A stretch of 64,000 nt of DNA from Leeuwenhoekiella blandensis MED217 (GTDB taxonomy: Bacteria > Bacteroidota > Bacteroidia > Flavobacteriales > Flavobacteriaceae), in the NCBI RefSeq assembly GCF_000152985.1, contig NZ_CH672395.1:351849-415848 (forward strand). The letters are read 5' to 3'. The notes beneath the pieces are model-generated. The model did not search any database, was not told the DNA's origin, and saw nothing but the letters and a program-made list of their open reading frames with translations. This document shows, piece by piece, positions 50,924 through 58,613 of the stretch; the stretch's first letter is position 1, and each line of letters starts with the position of its first letter. The position numbers were made by a program, and so were the translations under genes.

Positions 50924-51765
50924 GCCTGTCACGTTGTTGCAGATTGTTTGGGATAAGCAGACAGGCTGTCTATCAATCAGAAAAGCGAGAACAGATAAGA
51001 GCTGATGAACTTGCTTTAATCAAACCGCTGATTTTAAGGGTCCGCCGGCAAATGCCAAGGCTAGGCACTCGTAAACTGTATTATTTACTCAAGGTTGAGT
51101 TTCAAAAGATGGGAGTTAAAATAGGCAGAGATGCCCTATTTGACTATCTCAGGTCAGAATCAATGCTTATAAAACAAAAAAAGAATTACACAAGAACAAC
51201 AGATTCTAGGCATTGGCTAAAAAAACACCCCAACCTGATGAAAGATGTTACGCCCGTAAGACCAGAGCAATACTTTGTAAGCGATATTACTTACATCAAG
51301 AGTAGAGAAAGAACTCACTATCTTTCCTTGGTGACAGACGCTTTTAGCAGAAAAATAATGGGCTACCACCTAAGTGATGATATGAGTGCAGAAAATGTAG
51401 TTAAAGCAATGAAAATGGCTAATAAAAGTAGAACCACATCAAGCGAGGTAATACACCATTCTGACAGAGGCTTGCAATATTGCTTCTCGTTATATCAAAC
51501 TCAATTGAAGCGATCAAATGCATTACCATCAATGACAGATGGGTATGACTGCTATCAAAATGCGTTAGCAGAACGAATTAACGGGATATTGAAGGAAGAG
51601 TTCTTCATAAACAAATGCAATACAGGTAAAGAACTCAGACTGTTGATTCAGCAGTCAATAAAAACATATAACAATGAAAGACCACATCTAAGCCTTAACT
51701 ACAAAACACCTAATTTTATACACAACAAAAAATCCGGTGAAGCTAGCTTCACCGGATTGATTTAA
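50878..51765 (+). CDS. IS3-family transposase OrfB (catalytic, made by -1 frameshift)
   Basis: This frame is entered from orfA at the slippery site; TTG at 50944 could start a separate product. OrfB carries the HTH_21-like segment (LRVRRQMPRLGTRKLYYLL) and an rve integrase core with the DDE triad: Asp in YFVSDITYI, Asp in VIHHSDRGLQY, and Glu in NALAERINGIL exactly 35 residues after the second Asp, as in IS3. YNNERPHLSLNYKTPNF is the conserved C-terminal motif. No stop or frame break is present, so the enzyme should be functional. Confidence 0.93.
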   Translation, partial: AFAQSIQRIRQEHRLSLSRCCRLFGISRQAVYQSEKREQIRADELALIKPLILRVRRQMPRLGTRKLYYLLKVEFQKMGVKIGRDALFDYLRSESMLIKQKKNYTRTTDSRHWLKKHPNLMKDVTPVRPEQYFVSDITYIKSRERTHYLSLVTDAFSRKIMGYHLSDDMSAENVVKAMKMANKSRTTSSEVIHHSDRGLQYCFSLYQTQLKRSNALPSMTDGYDCYQNALAERINGILKEEFFINKCNTGKELRLLIQQSIKTYNNERPHLSLNYKTPNFIHNKKSGEASFTGLI

Positions 51766-51802
51766 ACTTTTAAAAACTGTCAACCTATTTTAGGACGACT
51801 CA

Positions 51803-52399
51803 TTAATAATAATTTTCTAAGCAGAAGACATATGTTTGGGCAACTTCTCTAAATTTCCTGCTGAATTCTTTATCAAATGAACCTTCAAAATGTTCTTTAG
51901 CGGTTTTGATTTTATAGTCGCGAATAGATTTCTTTTGAAAGAATTGCAATTGCTTTTTGTCTATTAATGCGCGTACATTACAAGCATAACCTTTATTTGA
52001 AGTTGCTTGTTCTGCTGAAGCTTCAAGGGTTAAACTAATTTCTGAATCATCTTTAAAATGAATACTTAGCGTGTCGCCAGGTTTTACTTTTGATAGGTGT
52101 TTACGCGTACCGAGGATAAGGTAGTTTTGATCTCTAATAGTTTGAAAGCCTAAATGTAACTCATCTTTGGGGTCAACATTAAGCTTATTTGATTTTGAGG
52201 TTCGAGAACGATTGAAATAAAGACCAATATTTTTTCCTTTCGTTTGTTCTATGGTAACTACGGAGTGACCTCCAAAAATATATTGTGTATTATCATTTAC
52301 TTTTTGCTCTCTTATAAGGTAGTTGGGGGCGAAAAGTAAATTGCGTTCAAGTTCCTTATCGAGTTTATTCGATTTATTAAAAAATTTTGAAAAAATCAT
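51803..52399 (-). CDS. Hypothetical protein, IS inserted at its stop codon
   Basis: The 198-residue protein is not recognised. It has no signal peptide or membrane segment. The middle is beta-rich (TQYIFGGHSVVTIEQTKGKNIGLYF, YLILGTRKHLSKVKPGDTLSIHFKD), and the C-terminus is helical and basic (SIRDYKIKTAKEHFEGSFDKEFSRKF). The strand pattern with 'GDTLSIHFKDDSEISLTL' is somewhat PilZ- or Hsp33-like, but no motif supports this. Its TAA stop (minus strand) is the TTA target duplication of the IS, so the reading frame is unchanged, while its terminator is now beyond the element. A promoter with a ~158-base leader lies upstream. Confidence 0.65.
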   Translation of the reverse strand: MIFSKFFNKSNKLDKELERNLLFAPNYLIREQKVNDNTQYIFGGHSVVTIEQTKGKNIGLYFNRSRTSKSNKLNVDPKDELHLGFQTIRDQNYLILGTRKHLSKVKPGDTLSIHFKDDSEISLTLEASAEQATSNKGYACNVRALIDKKQLQFFQKKSIRDYKIKTAKEHFEGSFDKEFSRKFREVAQTYVFCLENYY

Positions 52400-52456
52400 T
52401 CTCTAGTAAATAGGGGCAATTATTAAAATTTTAATTTATCAATGACAGTGATTAAC

Positions 52457-52470
52457 CGTAATCGATTACG
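52457..52470. promoter_or_regulatory. 14-bp perfect palindrome CGTAATCGATTACG, candidate operator
   Basis: The palindrome has the central CG with flanking AAT/ATT usual for LacI-family operators. It lies in the leader between a candidate promoter (52564-52593) and the start of the hypothetical gene at 52399. No LacI-type gene is in the window. Confidence 0.4.
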
Positions 52471-52563
52471 TATTATCAAAGGCTATGCCTAAATTGGGTC
52501 GATTCAACTCTAAGTGTAGGGAGGTGAGCTAAATCGTGTCAAGGATGAGATTAAAAATGCATG

Positions 52564-52593
52564 CAAAGATAGTTAACATAAAGAGGAAAGCAA
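52564..52593 (-). promoter_or_regulatory. Bacteroidota-type promoter upstream of the hypothetical gene
   Basis: On the minus strand TTG, 19 bases, then TATCTTTG, fitting TTTG-N19-TAnnTTTG except for the first base of the upstream box. It predicts a start near 52557 and a leader of about 158 bases before the 52399 start. Confidence 0.6.
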
Positions 52594-52658
52594 GCGGTTG
52601 AATATTATTTAACATACTGTATTTTTAATAAAAATATACCTTGCATTTAGAGATAAAA

Positions 52659-52686
52659 AAAAGCCTCTAGAAGTCTAGAGGCTTTT
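52659..52686 (-). terminator. Terminator of the tRNA-Gly/tRNA-Leu unit
   Basis: AAAAGCCTCTAG and CTAGAGGCTTTT form a perfect 12-bp stem with an AAGT loop and a T run on the minus strand, starting 1-2 bases after the tRNA-Leu 3' end. Confidence 0.9.
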
Positions 52687-52687
52687 G

Positions 52688-52771
52688 TACTCGGGACGGG
52701 ACTTGAACCCGTACGAACTAATGTTCATTGGATTTTAAGTCCAACGTGTCTACCAATTCCACCACCCGAGC
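52688..52771 (-). tRNA. tRNA-Leu (TAA)
   Basis: The minus strand gives acceptor GCTCGGG/CCCGAGT (one G-U pair), D arm with GGTAGACAC, anticodon stem TTGGA/TCCAA with loop CTTAAAA (anticodon TAA), a long class II variable arm, and T arm ACGGGTTCAAGTCCCGT. The discriminator is A. CCA is not encoded. It is co-transcribed with tRNA-Gly. Confidence 0.95.
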
Positions 52772-52818
52772 TTGGGTTGTCAATAAAAAACCCCATTGTT
52801 AAATGGAGTATTACTTTG

Positions 52819-52890
52819 AGCGAAAGACGGGATTTGAACCCGCGACCCTCACCTTGGCAAGGTGATGCTCTACCCCTGAGCTACTTTCGC
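52819..52890 (-). tRNA. tRNA-Gly (GCC)
   Basis: The minus strand folds with acceptor GCGAAAG/CTTTCGC, T8-A9, D arm GCTCAGGGGTAGAGC, anticodon stem TCACC/GGTGA with loop TTGCCAA (anticodon GCC) and T arm GCGGGTTCAAATCCCGT. The discriminator is T, as usual for tRNA-Gly. CCA is not encoded. It is first in a two-tRNA unit with tRNA-Leu. Confidence 0.95.
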
Positions 52891-52924
52891 CTTTTGCAAC
52901 AGACCCTATTGTCTAATGCGGATG

Positions 52925-52954
52925 CAAATTTACAAGATTTCTTTAATCTGCAAA
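52925..52954 (-). promoter_or_regulatory. Bacteroidota-type promoter for tRNA-Gly/tRNA-Leu
   Basis: On the minus strand TTTG, 18 bases, then TAAATTTG: an exact TTTG/TAnnTTTG promoter. It ends 35 bases before the tRNA-Gly 5' end and lies directly past the mutS stop codon. Confidence 0.75.
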
Positions 52955-52981
52955 GCATTTTCTTTAAAAAAATAAAAAGCC

Positions 52982-55609
52982 TTAATTCACCTTGTTTTTC
53001 GTGTTGCGTACCAGCATACGTTTGATCTCGTTGAGCTTCATTAGAGCTTCAACGGGAGTAAGTGTATCTATATCAGTATGAATGATTTCCTCTTTGATTT
53101 CTTCCAAAAGCGGGTCGTCAAGATTGAAGAAACTCAGTTGCATTTCATCATCTTCGGCCTGATTAAGGGCTGCTTTTTGTTCTTCTTTTCGGTTTGATTT
53201 TTCTAACTGTGCAAGCATTTTATTGGCGCGGTGCAGTACTTGTTGCGGCATCCCGGCCATTTTTGCAACGTGAATTCCAAAGCTATGGGCGCTTCCTCCG
53301 GGAATGAGTTTTCTTAAGAATAAAACGTTGTCTTTGAGTTCTTTTACCGAAACATTGTAGTTTTTAATACGCGAGAATGTTTCCCCCATATCGTTGAGTT
53401 CATGATAATGCGTGGCAAACAATGTTTTGGGTCTCGCGGGGTGTTCGTGTAGATATTCACTTATGGCCCAAGCGATAGAAATACCATCATAGGTGCTTGT
53501 TCCACGGCCTATTTCATCCAGAAGCACCAGGCTTCGTTCTGAAATATTGTTCAAAATGCTCGCAGTTTCGTTCATCTCAACCATAAAAGTTGATTCACCC
53601 ATCGAGATGTTGTCACTTGCGCCAACGCGTGTAAAAATGCGATCAACAATACCTATGCGTGCAGCTTGTGCCGGAACAAAACTTCCCATTTGAGCCAGAA
53701 GCACGATAAGCGCGGTTTGCCTCAAAATAGCCGATTTACCCGACATGTTTGGACCGGTGATCATGATCATTTGCTGGCTGTCTCGGTCAAGATAGGTGTC
53801 GTTTGCAATGTAGGGCTCGCTTATAGGTAATTGTTTTTCTATTACAGGATGACGGCCTTCGGTAATTTCAAGTTCAAAAGAGTCGTCTAGTTCAGGGCGG
53901 CAATAGTTGTTTTCTTGAGCGAGCGTAGCATAAGAACGCAGGCAATCAAGTTGTGCGATAATGTAAGCATTGGTTTGAACGGGCTCTATAAATTGCGTGA
54001 TCCAAGTGACCAGTTCTGCAAATAATTGTTGTTCTATGGTTAAAATACGCTCTTCTGCTCCTAATATTTTTGCCTCATATTCTTTGAGTTCGTCAGTGAT
54101 ATAACGCTCGGCGTTGACCAGGGTTTGTTTTCTTATCCAGCTTTCAGGAACCTTATCTTTATGCGTATTGCGCACTTCAATATAATAGCCAAATACATTG
54201 TTTGAAGCGATTTTTAAGGAAGTGATTCCGGTTTGTTCGGTCTCACGCTCAAGCATTTTGTCAAGGTAATCTTTACCTGAAGTCGCTAAGTTTCTTAGTT
54301 CGTCAAGCTCTTGATTAAAACCGGAAGCAATACTGTTTCCTTTTAAAACATTAACCGGCGCGTCTTCATTTATAGTTTCCTTGATCTTGGTTCTAAGATG
54401 CTCCAGATTGTTGATTTTTTCCCCAAGGATTTGCAAGGCTTTATTATCGGCATTTTCAGCAAGACTTTTAACGGGGATCATCGCTTCGAGCGAATTCTTA
54501 AGTAAGATAATTTCTCTAGGAGAAACTTTGCCTGTTGCTACTTTAGAGATCAGACGTTCTACATCTCCAATTTTTTTAATGTGAGTGGCTATTTTTTCAT
54601 GAAAGTCAGTATGATTGATGATAAATTCTACAATCGCATGACGCTCTTTAATCGTTTCTAAAGTTTTTAGCGGAAGAGCCAACCAACGTTTTAAAAGGCG
54701 ACCACCCATTGGAGAGATCGTTTTGTCTATAACATCTAGCAGCGTAATAGCCTTTGCCGAAGTGCCCTGATACAACTCCAGATTGCGAATGGTAAAGCGA
54801 TCTAGCCAAACATAAGCATCCTCTGCAATACGACCTATGCTTGAAATATGCTGAAGCTTGTTGTGTTGTGTTTCACTTAAATAGTGCAATGCGGCACCCG
54901 CAGCAATGATTCCTTCTTCAAGATGTTCAATGCCAAAACCTTTGAGTGATTTGGTATCAAAATGTTTGTTAAGGCTTTCGTGCGCATAGTCGGGTTTAAA
55001 CACCCAATCCTCCTGAAAAAACAGATGAAAGTCTGTGCCAAAATCTTCTTTAAAGGCAGTCTTCTGACTTTTGCTTACGAGAAGTTCGCTAGGGTTAAAG
55101 TTCTGAAGCAACTTATCTATATACGCTACATCTCCTTGCGTCGTTAAAAATTCGCCAGTAGAAACATCTAAAAAAGAAAGGCCAAGTAAGCGTTTTCCGT
55201 AGTGAATAGCACCCAGGAAATTATTGCTTTTAGAATGTAAAACTTCGTCATTGAGGGAAACTCCCGGCGTCACAAGTTCGGTGACGCCACGCTTTACGAT
55301 GCTCTTTGTTTGTTTAGGATCTTCAAGTTGATCGCAAATCGCCACCCGACATCCGGCTTTTACCAATTTGGGTAAATACGTATTTAAGGAGTGGTGTGGA
55401 AACCCTGCAAGTTCCGTGCGTTCACTACCGTTATTCCTGTTGGTAAGAATAATGCCCAAAATACCTGCAGCTTTTACGGCATCTTCACCAAAAGTCTCAT
55501 AAAAATCACCAACTCTAAACAGCAATAACGCATCAGGATATTTGGCTTTGATGCTGTTATACTGCTTCATCAGTGGTGTTACGCTTTTCTTTTTGGTTGT
55601 TTTTGCCAT
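52982..55609 (-). CDS. mutS: DNA mismatch repair protein MutS
   Basis: The 875-residue protein has the mismatch-reading Phe-x-Glu motif in GDFYETFG (Phe36, Glu38), connector, lever and clamp domains, and a C-terminal ABC-type ATPase with Walker [14 protein letters not shown], the TGPN lead-in, [20 protein letters not shown] (Walker B) and the signature-like [12 protein letters not shown]. The last ~60 residues hold the dimerisation/tetramerisation tail. The length is close to E. coli MutS (853). It binds mispairs and recruits MutL. It is a minus-strand gene that ends next to the tRNA promoter; an orphan hairpin lies 28 bases upstream of its start. Confidence 0.97.
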   Translation of the reverse strand: MAKTTKKKSVTPLMKQYNSIKAKYPDALLLFRVGDFYETFGEDAVKAAGILGIILTNRNNGSERTELAGFPHHSLNTYLPKLVKAGCRVAICDQLEDPKQTKSIVKRGVTELVTPGVSLNDEVLHSKSNNFLGAIHYGKRLLGLSFLDVSTGEFLTTQGDVAYIDKLLQNFNPSELLVSKSQKTAFKEDFGTDFHLFFQEDWVFKPDYAHESLNKHFDTKSLKGFGIEHLEEGIIAAGAALHYLSETQHNKLQHISSIGRIAEDAYVWLDRFTIRNLELYQGTSAKAITLLDVIDKTISPMGGRLLKRWLALPLKTLETIKERHAIVEFIINHTDFHEKIATHIKKIGDVERLISKVATGKVSPREIILLKNSLEAMIPVKSLAENADNKALQILGEKINNLEHLRTKIKETINEDAPVNVLKGNSIASGFNQELDELRNLATSGKDYLDKMLERETEQTGITSLKIASNNVFGYYIEVRNTHKDKVPESWIRKQTLVNAERYITDELKEYEAKILGAEERILTIEQQLFAELVTWITQFIEPVQTNAYIIAQLDCLRSYATLAQENNYCRPELDDSFELEITEGRHPVIEKQLPISEPYIANDTYLDRDSQQMIMITGPNMSGKSAILRQTALIVLLAQMGSFVPAQAARIGIVDRIFTRVGASDNISMGESTFMVEMNETASILNNISERSLVLLDEIGRGTSTYDGISIAWAISEYLHEHPARPKTLFATHYHELNDMGETFSRIKNYNVSVKELKDNVLFLRKLIPGGSAHSFGIHVAKMAGMPQQVLHRANKMLAQLEKSNRKEEQKAALNQAEDDEMQLSFFNLDDPLLEEIKEEIIHTDIDTLTPVEALMKLNEIKRMLVRNTKNKVN

Positions 55610-55833
55610 AAATGTGGGCTCTATTTCTGTATTTTGAAAGGCAATTTTGTGCCTTTTTGGGATCTGGATTATTAACTGAACTTGTCCTTACAAACTATTC
55701 AGAATGCTCGGGGATAAATTTAGAAAATACCTTGGGTTTGCTTTGCATTAAGTCCTGGCAGTTATCCATTTTTTTCAACAATTAAAATGGCTTGAAGCTG
55801 TTTTAAAACTATGGTGTGCATAAGCTTTATGTT

Positions 55834-55841
55834 TACTTTTG
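55834..55841 (+). promoter_or_regulatory. TAnnTTTG box directly upstream of the RNA methyltransferase
   Basis: TACTTTTG matches the -7 motif exactly and ends 4 bases before the chosen ATG, so any transcript would be leaderless or nearly so. No good TTTG box is seen about 19 bases upstream. Confidence 0.4.
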
Positions 55842-55845
55842 CGCT

Positions 55846-56385
55846 ATGAACAGAAAGTTAAAAAACAGCGAACTTGACCGAAAATCAGTAGACGAATTTA
55901 AAACTGCGGCAAAAACTCCGATCGTTGTGGTTTTAGATAATGTCAGAAGTCTTAATAATATAGGTTCGGTTTTTAGAACAGCAGATGCATTTTTGATCGA
56001 AGCGATTTATCTCTGCGGAATTTGTGCACAGCCGCCGCATAAGGATATTGCAAAAACCGCTTTAGGCGCCACCGAATCTGTAAACTGGAAGTATTTTGAA
56101 AATACGTTAGACGCCGTAGATGCGTTGAAAAAAGAAGGATTTACAATTGCTTCAGTAGAACAGGCAGAAAAGGCAGTGATGTTAAACGACTTTGAGGTAA
56201 ACGCTGAAACATCGTATGCTATTATTTTTGGTAATGAAGTAAAAGGTGTAAAACAAAAGGTTGTTGATGCTTCAGATATCGTGCTCGAGATCCCGCAAGT
56301 AGGTACAAAGCACTCGTTTAACATATCGGTAAGTGTGGGGATTGTACTTTGGGATTTATATTCAAAAATAATAAGTAAGCGTTAG
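55846..56385 (+). CDS. SpoU/TrmH-family RNA 2'-O-methyltransferase
   Basis: I choose the ATG at 55846 (179 residues); a GTG at 55816 would place the TAnnTTTG box inside the gene. The SPOUT motifs are present: motif 1 NNIGSVFRTADAF, motif 2 YAIIFGNEVKGVKQKVVDASDIVLEIPQ, and motif 3 TKHSFNISVSVGIVLWDLY, which forms the trefoil knot that binds AdoMet. It should methylate ribose 2'-OH groups in tRNA or rRNA; the exact site cannot be told. Its length, without an N-terminal substrate-binding domain, fits the small TrmH-like group. It is divergent from mutS with 236 bases between. Confidence 0.9.
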   Translation: MNRKLKNSELDRKSVDEFKTAAKTPIVVVLDNVRSLNNIGSVFRTADAFLIEAIYLCGICAQPPHKDIAKTALGATESVNWKYFENTLDAVDALKKEGFTIASVEQAEKAVMLNDFEVNAETSYAIIFGNEVKGVKQKVVDASDIVLEIPQVGTKHSFNISVSVGIVLWDLYSKIISKR

Positions 56386-56492
56386 TTTTAACATTTAGGG
56401 GCTTTAATATTATTTAAAATCATAAACCTTTGCTAATGTTTTCTAAATTGACATTGAGGTACAATTATTTCCAGAATCTTTACGTTTTAGAA

Positions 56493-56648
56493 ATGAAACA
56501 ATCCCAACTTATTATGAAAACAAATCATTTTGATTATGCCTCTTACCTACGAGGAATAAAAGATGGTCGCAAATTTGGAGTCACCCTCGGTGTATTAATC
56601 GGCGTTGCTATTATGATCGCCGTTTTGAGCGTGATCTATTTTAGCTAA
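56493..56648 (+). CDS. Small single-pass membrane protein
   Basis: The ATG at 56493 gives 51 residues; an ATG at 56514 gives 44. The C-terminal half is one hydrophobic helix (GVTLGVLIGVAIMIAVLSVIYFS) after a polar, basic N-terminus (YASYLRGIKDGRKFG), so an N-in orientation is likely. No family is recognised. The stop codon overlaps the 3' end of the convergent folK-type gene by 8 bases (56641-56648). It lies 107 bases after the methyltransferase gene. Codon use and the clean hydrophobic block support a real gene, but the short length leaves doubt. Confidence 0.55.
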   Translation: MKQSQLIMKTNHFDYASYLRGIKDGRKFGVTLGVLIGVAIMIAVLSVIYFS

Positions 56649-57774
56649 TCGCGCTAATTTCGTTTAAAAGCTGAATATAATCCTTCCGGTTTTTTACAAA
56701 ATCTAATTCTGAAATGTCAATCACTTTGACATTACTTCCCCTTTTATTTTTGATCATATTTAAATAACCCTGATTGATCTCTACAAGATAATCTTCAGAA
56801 ATATCTTGTTCATAAGAGCGACCACGTTTCTTGATGTTATCCAGCAAACGATCGGTGTTCTGATAGAGATAAATATAAAGATCGGGTCGTGCGATCTCCC
56901 GATACATAATACGGTGTAGTTTTTGATAAAGACTATACTCTTCTTCGCTCAAGGTGACTTTTGCAAAAATCAGAGATTTTTGACTGTCATAATCAGCGAT
57001 CATAAAGTCTTTAAAAAGGTCATATTGCCCAATGTCGTCTAAAAGTTGCTGATATCTGTCGGCTAAAAAAGACATTTCTAATGGGAAGGCATACCGGGAT
57101 TTATCTTCATAAAACTTGGGTAGAAAAGGATTGTCTTTAAAACGCTCTAAGATGAGTTTTGCGTTAAAATCTTCAGCGATCATTGAAGCTAATGTGGTTT
57201 TTCCGGCTCCAATATTTCCTTCAATTGCGATGTAGTTGTTCGTATTTAAGGCAAATTCCTGTTGGGGGTTTTTCAACCATCGGGAGTGTTTCTCAGGAAT
57301 TTCGGTATCTGGTGTTTCTTGCTTTAATTCTTCAAGATCTTTATTAAACCTGGGATGCTTCAGTTGAGGTGCAATATCGCAAAGCGGAAACAAAACAAAA
57401 TTGCGTTTGTGCAATTGCGGGTGCGGCACCGTTAGTTTTTCAGAAGTGATTTGCGTTTCGCCATAAAATAAAATATCGATGTCAATCGGGCGGTCTGAAT
57501 AGCCTGAGCGATTTTGACGAATTCTCCCTAAGTCTTGTTCGATTTTTAAAAGAAGCTTCAGTACTTCTTCAGCATCAAATCTTGAAGTAATACTTACTGC
57601 GCAGTTTAGAAAATCGGCACCTTCAAATCCCCAGGCTTTCGTTTTGTAAACCGGTGAGATCTGTTTTATTGCGCCTACTTTTTCAAAAATGCGATTAACG
57701 GCTTCCTGAAGGTTTTCAAAAGAATCTCCTTGATTGCTTCCAAGAGATAAGTATATGTTTTGTAGCGGTTTAAT
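56641..57774 (-). CDS. folK: Bifunctional HPPK (FolK)-deoxynucleoside kinase fusion, apparent ATT start
   Basis: The frame extends far upstream of the first GTG (57427-57429): codons from an ATT at 57774-57772 encode IKPLQNIYLSLGSNQGD, then FLNCAVSI, LGRIRQNRSGYSDRPIDIDIL and PHPQLHKRNFVLFPLCDIAP, a complete 6-hydroxymethyl-7,8-dihydropterin pyrophosphokinase (folate synthesis). After a linker a deoxynucleoside kinase follows, with Walker A EGNIGAGKTTLA, LADRYQQLL and the lid KKRGRSYEQDIS. An in-frame TAA lies four codons before that ATT and no ATG, GTG or TTG lies between, so ATT (or the later ATA) must start translation unless there is a sequence error. The total is about 377 residues. The fusion joins folate and dNTP supply and is known in Flavobacteriia. 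Confidence 0.85.
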   Translation of the reverse strand: MKPLQNIYLSLGSNQGDSFENLQEAVNRIFEKVGAIKQISPVYKTKAWGFEGADFLNCAVSITSRFDAEEVLKLLLKIEQDLGRIRQNRSGYSDRPIDIDILFYGETQITSEKLTVPHPQLHKRNFVLFPLCDIAPQLKHPRFNKDLEELKQETPDTEIPEKHSRWLKNPQQEFALNTNNYIAIEGNIGAGKTTLASMIAEDFNAKLILERFKDNPFLPKFYEDKSRYAFPLEMSFLADRYQQLLDDIGQYDLFKDFMIADYDSQKSLIFAKVTLSEEEYSLYQKLHRIMYREIARPDLYIYLYQNTDRLLDNIKKRGRSYEQDISEDYLVEINQGYLNMIKNKRGSNVKVIDISELDFVKNRKDYIQLLNEISAIS

Positions 57775-57832
57775 ACGAGATTGGTGTTAAATATTTTAAG
57801 AGCAATTTAAGTAAAAGCCCCGTGTATTCTGC

Positions 57833-57840
57833 TAATTTTG
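57833..57840 (+). promoter_or_regulatory. TAnnTTTG box upstream of the VUT-family transporter
   Basis: TAATTTTG matches the -7 motif exactly, 45 bases before the chosen ATG. No TTTG box at the right distance is seen, so support is partial. Confidence 0.4.
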
Positions 57841-57884
57841 AGTAAAAGAACCCTAATAACAACTACAGTTTGTCGCAAGCCACA

Positions 57885-58604
57885 ATGAGCCAGAGAGATG
57901 CGCTGGCAGCCTATCGCATCTATTTTATTTTGGGAGCATTATTTATATGCTCTCTTGTTGTTTCTAATTTGATCTTTCAGAAGTTTTTTTACTGGGATTT
58001 TTTTGGAATTTACACCTTTGAAATTTCTGTGGGGATATTGCCGTATCCCATCACGTTCTTAATCACCGACTTGATCAGTGAAATCTATGGAAAGAAAAAA
58101 GCCAATCAGGTGGTTACTGCCGGGATATTTGCCTCAGTATTTTCGTTACTTATTGTGTACACGTCGGCGCTTGTTCCTGCAACCGAATGGTCACCCGTAG
58201 ACGACGCGCTTTTTGAAAAGGTTTTTGGAGCAACTGTAGTGGCGGTAATGGCATCGATGATGGCCTATTTGTTTGCGCAATACATAGACATTCAACTCTT
58301 TCATTTCTGGAAACGTCTTACTAAAGGGAAACACCTCTGGATACGAAACAATTTCTCTACGTTTTTTAGTCAGTTTGTAGATACGGCAACCGTTTTGCTA
58401 TTGTTATGCACATTCAATAAGATCGAATGGGATTTGTTTGGTACGCTGCTTTTGAGCGGATTTTTGTTTAAAGTGCTGGTCGCATTTTGCGATACACCCT
58501 TTTTGTATTTAGGTGTTTTTCTTTTTAGAAAACGCTTTAAGCTGGCTCCCGGAGAAGAATTAGGTCCAGGATTGAATGCCTTTCAGAAAGAAGAAAAAAT
58601 TTAA
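57885..58604 (+). CDS. VUT-family (YhhQ-like) queuosine precursor transporter
   Basis: The ATG at 57885 (239 residues) is preferred to a TTG five codons upstream. Six hydrophobic helices are visible: YFILGALFICSLVVSNLIFQ, GILPYPITFLITDLISEIYG, VVTAGIFASVFSLLIVYTSA, AVMASMMAYLFAQYIDIQLF, FVDTATVLLLLCTF, and LLSGFLFKVLVAFCDTPFLYLGVF. YPITFLITDLISEIYGKKKA is the family hallmark. Members import queuine or preQ precursors for tRNA modification; the specific ligand is inferred from the family. The next gene begins 9 bases downstream, so they may be co-transcribed. Confidence 0.88.
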   Translation: MSQRDALAAYRIYFILGALFICSLVVSNLIFQKFFYWDFFGIYTFEISVGILPYPITFLITDLISEIYGKKKANQVVTAGIFASVFSLLIVYTSALVPATEWSPVDDALFEKVFGATVVAVMASMMAYLFAQYIDIQLFHFWKRLTKGKHLWIRNNFSTFFSQFVDTATVLLLLCTFNKIEWDLFGTLLLSGFLFKVLVAFCDTPFLYLGVFLFRKRFKLAPGEELGPGLNAFQKEEKI

Positions 58605-58613
58605 AAAAGAAAG

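Larger units (their letters stand above)
50487..51802 (+). mobile_element. Intact IS3-family insertion sequence, 1316 bp, 3-bp target duplication
   Basis: Left end TGTCCCGTCCTGAAATAAGTTGACA and right end, read inward, TGAGTCGTCCTAAAATAGGTTGACA agree over about 20 of 25 positions as terminal inverted repeats. The flanking bases are TTA on both sides (50484-50486 and 51803-51805), a 3-bp duplication typical of IS3-family members. Inside are orfA, a slippery A AAA AAG and orfB with a complete DDE triad, so the element looks active. It inserted between a hypothetical gene and that gene's terminator. Confidence 0.93.

Noticed and set aside
55637-55656. Hairpin AAAGGCA/TGCCTTT with a T run upstream of mutS
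   Set aside because: It is oriented for plus-strand termination, but no plus-strand gene ends before it (mutS is on the minus strand), so it has no evident client.
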